DNA of 64,000 bases from Streptomyces tibetensis (GTDB lineage Bacteria > Actinomycetota > Actinomycetes > Streptomycetales > Streptomycetaceae). Positions within the stretch are counted from its first letter, which is position 1. Every line of letters begins with the position of its first letter. This document shows, piece by piece, positions 58,448 to 64,000 of the stretch. The stretch covers positions 1 through 64,000 of the forward strand of contig NZ_SZVW01000030.1 in the NCBI RefSeq assembly GCF_007655005.1. The letters run 5' to 3'. The notes beneath the pieces are model-generated. The model made no database searches. It was given only the letters and a program-made list of their open reading frames with translations, and was not told the origin of the DNA. A program made the translations under genes and the position numbers.

Positions 58448-60575
58448 AGGGTGCACTGACGGTTTCCGGCTGCCGGGGCGGCTCGGTCGGTCCGCCCCTT
58501 CCGCTCGCCCCGGCCGGTTCGGCCGGCCCGGGCTGCCGTGAGAGCACGCCCGGCCACCACACCTTCCGGCCCAGGGCGACGCTGGCACTGGTCACCAGAT
58601 ACGTCCGTACGAGGAAGGTGTCGAGCAGGACACCGACGGCGATCACGAAGCCGAGCTGGACCAGCTGCACCAGGCCCATGTTCATCAGCACGGCGAAGGT
58701 CGCGGCGAGGACGAGTCCGGCGGAGGCGATGACGCCGCCGGTGGTGCGCAGTGCGGTCAGTGCCGCCGTGGCCGGTTCCGCTCCCGCCAGGGACTCCTCC
58801 CTCATCCGGTGCATGAGGAAGATGCCGTAGTCGACGCCGAGGGCGACCAGGAACACGAAGGACAGCAGTCCGAGCCCCGGATCGGTGCCCTTGAGGCCGA
58901 GGAGCGGTTCGAAGACCAGTCCGCCGATCCCGAGGGAAGCGCCCCACACCGCGACGACCGCGACCACCAGGAGCAGCGGGGCGACCAGACTCCGCAGCAG
59001 CACGATCAGGATGAGCATCACGGAGACGAGGACGAGTGGTACGACGATCTTCGTGTCCCGGGCGTTGGTGTCCTCCAGGTCGATCTGCTGGGCGCTGTCC
59101 CCGCCGACGTAAGAGCCCTTCAGTTCGTCCCGCAGGGACTTGATGGTGGTGGTCTCCCCCGCCGACTGGGGTGCGCTCTTGGCGAAGACGGAGATCTCGG
59201 TCCAGCCGTCTCCCGTACGCCCCTTCTCCGCGCTGCCGACGCCCGGTGTGCCGCGGACTGTCGCGAGGGTCTCGTCGGCGCGCCCCTGCGGGGTGATCAC
59301 GTCGATGGGCTGGCTGCCGCTGTCGGGAAAGGACTTGGCGAGGGTCTCCATCGCGACGACGGACTCCGGCTTCTTGACGAAGGAGTCCTCCTGCTTGAGC
59401 GCTCCCGGCAGGTTGAACGAGCCGAGGGCGAGGGCGCCGAGCAGTACGGCACCGCTCGCGAGTACGGTCAGCGGCCTGCGTCCGGCGGAGCTGCCCATCG
59501 CCGAGAACAGGCTGCGCCGCTGCTTGGGCGTGCTCCCGAAGGCGGGCACGAGCGGCCAGAACACGCGCCGTCCGACCACTACGAGGATGGCGGGGAGCAG
59601 GGTCATCATCGCGATCAGCGCGCACAGCACTCCGACGGCGCCGAGCGGGCCCATGCCCCGGCTGCTGTTGAGGTCGGCGGCGAGCAGGCACAGCAGTCCG
59701 GCGGCGACGGTGCCGGAGGAGGCGAGCACGGCGGGCCCGCAGCCGCGCAGGGCGGCGACCATGGCCTCGTACGGTCGCTCGATGCGCCGCAGCTCCTCCC
59801 GGTAGCGCGAGATGAGCAGCAGCGCGTAGTCCGTGCCCGCCCCGAACACGAGGATTGTCATCACACCCGAACTCTGCCCCGAGACGGTCGTGCCGAAGGC
59901 CTGGTTGAGGCCGTAGGCGACGCCCATCGACATGTAGTCGGCGATCCCGGCGACGACGAGGGGCACGAGCCACAGCACGGGGCTGCGGTAGATCAGGATC
60001 AGCAGTACGGCGACGACGGCGACGGTGGTGTAGAGCAGCGGTCCGCCGAGCGAATCGTAGACTGCGCCGGAGTCGGTGCCCAGCGCGCCGGTGCCGCCCA
60101 CATCGACGCTCAACCCGCCTTCGCCCTGGGCGACTTTGCGAACGTCGGTTACGAGCTCGTCCTGCTTCTCCTCGTCCGCCCCGGGCTCGTTGCTGGCGAC
60201 CGGGTACATCAGGGTCGTGCCGTCCTTGGACGGAATCCCCTGGGGAGTACCGCCGATCAGCTCGTGCTGTCGGGTGATCTCCGCGACCTGCCCGGCCGCG
60301 GTCTTCCGGTCGGCGGCGCTGAGCCCGCCGTCCCGGTGGTAGACGAGCACCATCTCGGTGGTCTCGCCACCGGGCAACTTCTCCTCGATCTTCGCCGCTT
60401 GCGTCGAGTCCGCGCTCGCCGGCAGGTAGTCGGTGACCTTGTCGTGCTGCACGTCGGCGAGCTTCGCCGCGAACGGCCCGACGAGTGCGATCACCGCAAT
60501 CCACAGCCCGAGCACCGCCCATGGAACGGCTCGCCCGCGCCCCGTCCTCGTCGTGGTTGTCTCTCCGGCCCTCAT
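58446..60575 (-). CDS. MMPL-family RND transporter
   Basis: A 709-residue exporter of the mycobacterial MmpL type. Two equal halves each have one N-terminal helix, a large extracytoplasmic loop and a bundle of helices. The proton-relay helix motif appears as VFGAGTDYALLLISRYREEL in the first half and FLVALGVDYGIFLMHRMREE in the second. Substrates in Streptomyces are unknown, possibly lipids or antibiotics. ATG has GGAGGGAG 8 nt upstream. It is followed after 137 nt by the two-component system. Confidence 0.93.
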   Translation of the reverse strand: MRAGETTTTRTGRGRAVPWAVLGLWIAVIALVGPFAAKLADVQHDKVTDYLPASADSTQAAKIEEKLPGGETTEMVLVYHRDGGLSAADRKTAAGQVAEITRQHELIGGTPQGIPSKDGTTLMYPVASNEPGADEEKQDELVTDVRKVAQGEGGLSVDVGGTGALGTDSGAVYDSLGGPLLYTTVAVVAVLLILIYRSPVLWLVPLVVAGIADYMSMGVAYGLNQAFGTTVSGQSSGVMTILVFGAGTDYALLLISRYREELRRIERPYEAMVAALRGCGPAVLASSGTVAAGLLCLLAADLNSSRGMGPLGAVGVLCALIAMMTLLPAILVVVGRRVFWPLVPAFGSTPKQRRSLFSAMGSSAGRRPLTVLASGAVLLGALALGSFNLPGALKQEDSFVKKPESVVAMETLAKSFPDSGSQPIDVITPQGRADETLATVRGTPGVGSAEKGRTGDGWTEISVFAKSAPQSAGETTTIKSLRDELKGSYVGGDSAQQIDLEDTNARDTKIVVPLVLVSVMLILIVLLRSLVAPLLLVVAVVAVWGASLGIGGLVFEPLLGLKGTDPGLGLLSFVFLVALGVDYGIFLMHRMREESLAGAEPATAALTALRTTGGVIASAGLVLAATFAVLMNMGLVQLVQLGFVIAVGVLLDTFLVRTYLVTSASVALGRKVWWPGVLSRQPGPAEPAGASGRGGPTEPPRQPETVSAP

Positions 60576-60759
60576 CGACCGATCTCCCTCCGGGTGACGT
60601 CTGCTTCGGTTCCCAGACTTCCGGTGAGAACCACGGCTTTCGTCGGGCGGGAGGGCGAGGTGACGCGTACTGCCGGGGGTGACGGCGGGTGCGGATTACT
60701 CCCTGGGAGGTAGTCGGCGGACGGCGCGCCGCCCCGGAAGGGGTGCGGGGCTGTTTCGA

Positions 60760-60840
60760 TCTGCGGCTCCGCCGCGATGGGGGTCCCCCCGCTCGAGCGA
60801 AGCCGAGAGTGGGGGAGCGACCAGCCCTCACCGACCCGCA
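60760..60840. repeat. Streptomyces-type intergenic repeat
   Basis: GATCTGCGGCTCCGCCGCGA followed by GGGGGTCCCCCCGCTCGAGC and GAAGCCGAGAGTGGGGGAGC resembles a repeat I know from many Streptomyces intergenic regions. It can fold (CCCCC with GGGGG arms). It lies in the 555-nt gap 60576-61130, which holds no gene I can support. Confidence 0.5.
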
Positions 60841-61130
60841 GCAGAAATGAATCCCCCGCCGGGAGGGCGCGAGGGGCCCGGGCCCACCCGGGGCTCCCGA
60901 CGGCGTCCGCGCCGCCGTGAGCAATCGCGTCACATCATCCGCACAGATCGTCAGCGCAGTGCCCACTGTAGCGAGGGTCTCCCGTTCGGCAGGCTGTACG
61001 GCCCGTCGGCGAGAGCGATACGGGCACCCTGGAGGAGGATGGCCTTCCGGCCGACGGAGGGCCAGGTGGGGCGCCAGCGGGTCCCGGGCCTCATGGAGCT
61101 CCATGGCCAGCCCGGGCCCGCAGGGTTCGC

Positions 61131-61356
61131 CTAAGATCCGGCGCCATGCGGTGGGGGTGGAGGCGACCGGACCGTATACCTCGCGCTGGTCGCCCAGGAG
61201 GACCAGGTCGGCTATTGCCTCGCCGTCGTCGGCGAGCAGGTGCCGCACGGCCGCAACCGGTGCAGCGCATTGGCGAAGGAGCCGGTCAGACCGGTGACGT
61301 CGGCGAGATCGGCCAGCAGGCGTCCCCAGCCGGCGCGGGTCTCCTTGATGGGCTGG
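61131..61356 (-). pseudogene. IS1380-family transposase remnant (second lineage)
   Basis: On the minus strand TRAGWGRLLADLADVTGLTG and SFANALHRLRP (to about 61255) match the IS1380 N-terminus. After a deletion and frame change, HLLADDGEAIADLVLLGDQR and EVYGPVASTPTAWRRIL follow. The sequence differs clearly from the copy at 55745-56039, so it comes from another element. It abuts the desaturase gene terminus region. Confidence 0.75.
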
Positions 61357-61408
61357 GAACCCGGCGGCGCCGCCGGTACGGCCGAAAGATCTGAACCAAT
61401 ACCGGGAA

Positions 61409-62527
61409 TCAGGCCGCGACGAGCTCCTGCTCGCGGGCCGGCGTTTTGACCTTGGGCTTCTTGTTCGGCAGCGAGAGCCGGAAGACCTTGCGCCACGCGG
61501 AGAACACCTGCTTGGGCAGCGGCCCGGTGACGTACTCCAGCTCGTACTTTTCGAACAACGCGCGCACCTTCACCGCGACCTCGGCGTACCGGTTGCTCGG
61601 CAGGTCCGGGAAGAGGTGGTGCTCGATCTGGTGCGACAGGTTGCCGGTCATGAAGTGCATGGCCTTGCTGCCGCTGATGTTCGCCGAGCCCATCATCTGG
61701 CGCAGGTACCACTGGCCGCGCGTCTCGCCCTTGATCGACCGGCGCTCGAAGACCTGTACACCCTCGGGGAAGTGCCCGCACATGATCACCGAGTGGGACC
61801 AGATGTTGCGGACCAGGTTCGCGGTGAACGTGGCGGCGAGCGTGGGGAGGAACGACGGGCCCGACAGCAGCGGGTGGATGACGTAGTCCTTGAGCACCTG
61901 CTTGCGGATCTTGCGGCCCACGGCCTTGGCCTGCGCGCGGAACTCCGGGTTCTTGCGGCGGCGCTTGTGCAGGTTCTTGCCGAGTTCCAGGTCGTAGGCT
62001 GCGATGCCGTACTCGAAGAAACAGGCGTTGATGAAGTTCCACAGCGGCTGGCCGAGGTGGAACGGGTGCCACTTCTGGTCCTCGTCGACGCGCATGATGC
62101 CGTAGCCGAGGTCGTTGTCCTTGCCGATCACGTTGGTGTACGTGTGGTGCAGCTCGTTGTGCGAGTGCTTCCACTGGTCGGCCGGCGAGACGTGATCCCA
62201 TTCCCAGGTGGTGGAGTGGATCTTCGGGTCCCGCATCCAGTCCCACTGGCCGTGCAGGATGTTGTGGCCGATCTCCATGTTGTCCATGATCTTCGCCACG
62301 GACAGACCGGCGGTGCCGATCAGCCACGCGGGCGGGAAGAGCGAGAACAGCAGCACGCCCCTGCTGACCAGTTCGAGCTTGCGCTGCGCCGAGATGACCT
62401 TGCGGATGTAGGCGGCGTCTTTCTCGCCGCGGCCGGCGATCACCTCGTCGCGGATCGCGTCCAGCTCGCGGCCGAGCTCCTCGATCTGCTCCGCGGTCAG
62501 GTGGGCGGTGGGGTCGATGGCGGTCAA
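61409..62527 (-). CDS. Membrane fatty-acid desaturase (DesA3-like)
   Basis: A 372-residue di-iron desaturase. The three His boxes are GHNILHGQW, HSHNELHHTYTN and HQIEHHLFPDLP. Membrane helices flank the first box (VLLFSLFPPAWLIGTAGLSV) and lie before the third. It introduces a double bond into an acyl chain using electrons from the adjacent reductase. TTG at 62527 is the only start with AGGAG (4 nt upstream) and gives MTAIDPTAHLTAEQ. It follows the reductase gene by 7 nt. Confidence 0.93.
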   Translation of the reverse strand: MTAIDPTAHLTAEQIEELGRELDAIRDEVIAGRGEKDAAYIRKVISAQRKLELVSRGVLLFSLFPPAWLIGTAGLSVAKIMDNMEIGHNILHGQWDWMRDPKIHSTTWEWDHVSPADQWKHSHNELHHTYTNVIGKDNDLGYGIMRVDEDQKWHPFHLGQPLWNFINACFFEYGIAAYDLELGKNLHKRRRKNPEFRAQAKAVGRKIRKQVLKDYVIHPLLSGPSFLPTLAATFTANLVRNIWSHSVIMCGHFPEGVQVFERRSIKGETRGQWYLRQMMGSANISGSKAMHFMTGNLSHQIEHHLFPDLPSNRYAEVAVKVRALFEKYELEYVTGPLPKQVFSAWRKVFRLSLPNKKPKVKTPAREQELVAA

Positions 62528-62534
62528 AGTGCTC

Positions 62535-63656
62535 CTACTGTTCGATGTCGCAGGGGCCCGCAGCGGCGGACACGCAGGTCTGGATGAGGACGCCCGGCTC
62601 GGCTTCGGTGATCTCGCCGGTGCGCAGGTCGCGGACGGCGCCCGCCTTGAGCGGCGTGACGCAGCCGAAGCAGATGCCCATGCGGCACCCGGAGGGCATG
62701 AGCACGCCGGCCTCCTCGCCGACCTCCAGCAACGGCGTGGCGCCGTCCGCGTCGACGGTCTTGCCGGTGGTGCTGAACGTGACCTCGCCGCCGTCGCCGG
62801 CGACGACGACGCTGGGGCGGAAGCGTTCGGTGTGCAGGCGCTCCGGGACGCCGTGTTCGCTCCAGTGCCTTTCGGCGGCGTCGAGCATGCCCGCGGGCCC
62901 GCAGGCCCAGGTCTCGCGCTCGGCCCAGTCGGGCACGAGTTCGTCGAGGCGGGCGATGTCGAGCATGCCGTCGGTGTCGGTGTGCACCTCGGTGAGCCGC
63001 AGCTTCTTGTCCGCGGCGGCGATGTCGAGCATGCCGTCGGTGTCGGTGTGCACCTCGGTGAGCCGCAGCTTCTTGTCCGCGGCCAGGTCGTGCAGTTCGC
63101 TGCGGAAGATCACGTCTTGCGGCTGTGGCGCGCAGTGGACCATGACGACGTCGTCGAACTCGGTGTCGCGCAGCATGCCCATCACGGGCGTGATGCCGCT
63201 GCCGGCCGTCAGGTAGAGCACCTTGGCGGGCTTGACCTCCGGCAGCACGAAGTCACCGGTCGCCTGGTCGAGCTGGATCAGTGTGCCCGGCTTCGCCCTG
63301 CGGACCAGGTGATTGCTGACCTTGCCGTCCGGGATCGCCTTCACGGTGATCGTGACGCGGCCGTCCTGACGGTTTGCCGGCGAGGTGAGCGAGTAGGCAC
63401 GCCACAGTCGCACCCCGTCGACGTCGACCCCGATCCGCACGTACTGACCGGCTGTGTGGCCACGCCAGCCCCGTCCCGGTCTGATCACGATGGTCGCGGC
63501 GTCACGCGTCTCGGCGTGCACGGCCTCGATGCGCCCACGCAGGTCGGCACCCGCACGCAGCGGGCTGACCAGATCGAGGTAGTCCGACGGCAGCAGCGGC
63601 GTCGTGACCATCTCCAGCAGTTTCCACGCCCTGCTGCGGAGGGCTGTACTCGTCAT
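62535..63656 (-). CDS. Ferredoxin-type flavin reductase, desaturase electron donor
   Basis: A 373-residue three-domain reductase. The FAD domain has RAYSLTSPANRQDG, the NAD domain YLTAGSGITPVMGMLR and WACGPAGMLDAAERH, and the C-terminal plant-type 2Fe-2S domain the ligands CRMGICFGC and a late Cys in LIQTCVSA. A 22-residue segment (ADKKLRLTEVHTDTDGMLDI) is repeated in tandem near residues 190-235, from a 66-bp duplication; homologues as I know them have it once. ATG at 63656 has GGAG only 2 nt upstream, a weak site. Paired with the desaturase; likely co-regulated by the divergent PucR gene. Confidence 0.9.
   Translation of the reverse strand: MTSTALRSRAWKLLEMVTTPLLPSDYLDLVSPLRAGADLRGRIEAVHAETRDAATIVIRPGRGWRGHTAGQYVRIGVDVDGVRLWRAYSLTSPANRQDGRVTITVKAIPDGKVSNHLVRRAKPGTLIQLDQATGDFVLPEVKPAKVLYLTAGSGITPVMGMLRDTEFDDVVMVHCAPQPQDVIFRSELHDLAADKKLRLTEVHTDTDGMLDIAAADKKLRLTEVHTDTDGMLDIARLDELVPDWAERETWACGPAGMLDAAERHWSEHGVPERLHTERFRPSVVVAGDGGEVTFSTTGKTVDADGATPLLEVGEEAGVLMPSGCRMGICFGCVTPLKAGAVRDLRTGEITEAEPGVLIQTCVSAAAGPCDIEQ
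62953..63084 (-). repeat. 66-bp in-frame tandem duplication
   Basis: Copies at 62953-63018 and 63019-63084 differ only at the last base. They lie within the NAD-binding domain of the reductase gene and add 22 residues. Confidence 0.95.
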
Positions 63657-63722
63657 GACTCCAGCTTGCTGTGCCTCAGGGCGTAAAGTCCTGACCGCAG
63701 GATGTGAATCAGGTCGCGTGAA

Positions 63723-63739
63723 TTGTTCGCAGGGAACAA
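63723..63739. promoter_or_regulatory. Inverted repeat in the reductase/PucR divergent region
   Basis: TTGTTC-GCAGG-GAACAA is a perfect 6-bp inverted repeat 3 nt before the PucR start and 67 nt before the reductase start. It overlaps the PucR ribosome site, as expected for autoregulation. Confidence 0.45.
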
Positions 63740-63742
63740 AAC

Positions 63743-64000
63743 ATGAGTCATGCAATCCAGAGGGCCAGCGAGCTGGCCCTGGATGAGAGGACGGTCACCG
63801 CACTGCGGGCCGCGCTGAAAACCACCGCCGACGAAGTCGTCCAGGCGATCATCGACGAGGTCCCTTCCTACGCCAACGCCCTTTCGGGCAGCATGGGCGG
63901 CACCATCCGCCGAGCCGTCCGCACCGCCCTGGGACACTACCTGGACCTCGCGAGCGGCAGCGCCACGGGCGGCGACGGCGGTGACGCGGCCTACGAGTTG
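63743..64000 (+). CDS. PucR-family regulator, N-terminal part (runs off window)
   Basis: Eighty-six codons are visible: MSHAIQRASELALDERTVTA, LRAALKTTADEVVQAIIDEV, PSYANALSGSMGGTIRRAVR. The pattern of a helical sensor ending in E(V/I)PSYA is shared with the PucR regulator at 40610 (EIPSYALQ). The HTH lies beyond the window. AGGGA precedes the ATG by 7 nt. Divergent from the reductase/desaturase pair, it is probably their activator or repressor. Confidence 0.82.
   Translation, partial: MSHAIQRASELALDERTVTALRAALKTTADEVVQAIIDEVPSYANALSGSMGGTIRRAVRTALGHYLDLASGSATGGDGGDAAYEL

Noticed and set aside
60576..61130. Possible gene in the gap after the MMPL gene
   Set aside because: Frames contain only shadow-type sequence and a known-type intergenic repeat; no ribosome site or domain found.
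58411..61248. Very long minus-strand frame (945 codons) over the MMPL region
   Set aside because: It is an Arg/Pro/Gly-rich shadow of the MMPL gene in another frame; only its first 40 codons match anything (IS1380 remnant).
1..64000. tRNA, rRNA, CRISPR, prophage or biosynthetic megasynthase genes
   Set aside because: Looked for on both strands; no cloverleaf with a conserved T-loop, no regular spaced repeats, and no phage or PKS/NRPS domains were recognised.

Overview
The window is about 72 to 74% G+C by eye and its coding sequences show strong third-position GC. Starts are ATG, GTG and occasionally TTG behind GGAGG-type ribosome sites. The protein families (DUF4142, DUF5997, DUF6243, AQJ64_40280-like, SCO6745-like, SpoIIE phosphatases, PucR regulators) point to a Streptomyces chromosome. 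The many decayed insertion sequences and truncated genes suggest an accessory or arm-proximal region. I saw no rRNA, tRNA, CRISPR array or phage.

Layout. 0-13.8 kb holds mostly conserved single genes: HEAT-repeat protein, membrane protein, BNR-repeat protein, uracil-DNA glycosylase overlapping a BadF-type kinase, CbiX-like protein, lactonase-fold propeller, FUSC membrane protein, Lrp regulator, HAD phosphatase, DUF4142, a LysR-type effector domain lacking its DNA-binding part, and DUF5997. 13.8-19.3 kb is a D-glucarate operon: sugar-type ABC importer (binding lipoprotein and two permeases), 5-dehydro-4-deoxyglucarate dehydratase and glucarate dehydratase, behind a promoter with a perfect 9-bp inverted-repeat operator. 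19.4-23.6 kb has two Streptomyces-type hypotheticals (one with in-frame repeats), a GAF regulator and its likely target aldehyde dehydrogenase.

23.6-30 kb is a decay zone: small hypotheticals, a frameshifted gene, a secreted beta-propeller, IS630 debris, and fragments of an aldehyde and an alcohol dehydrogenase, ending in a catalase-family gene with a palindromic operator. 30.2-35 kb has a DUF485/acetate-symporter pair and a PAS-GAF-SpoIIE-HATPase phosphatase. 35.5-40.4 kb is a complete branched-chain-amino-acid-type ABC importer operon, divergent from a PucR/TetR regulator pair.

42.6-49.7 kb is an acyl-CoA catabolic cluster: SDR, ACAD10/11-like acyl-CoA dehydrogenase, a truncated APH-type kinase, a chimeric SDR/enoyl-CoA-hydratase remnant, acyl-CoA synthetase, HAD hydrolase, thiolase and a TetR regulator. 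Two of its promoters carry nearly identical 22-bp operators lying between -35 and -10. The separate HAD, kinase and dehydrogenase genes match the three domains of animal ACAD10, so the cluster looks like a 4-hydroxy-acid (levulinate-type) pathway that has lost its kinase. I consider this the most interesting part of the window.

49.8-64 kb has an alpha/beta hydrolase, an SCO6745-like protein, a LysR/quinone-oxidoreductase pair, more IS1380 and IS5 debris (one beside a cut-off Ser/Thr kinase), a two-component system with an MMPL exporter, and a fatty-acid desaturase/ferredoxin-reductase pair divergent from a second PucR gene that runs off the end. The reductase carries a fresh 66-bp in-frame tandem duplication.
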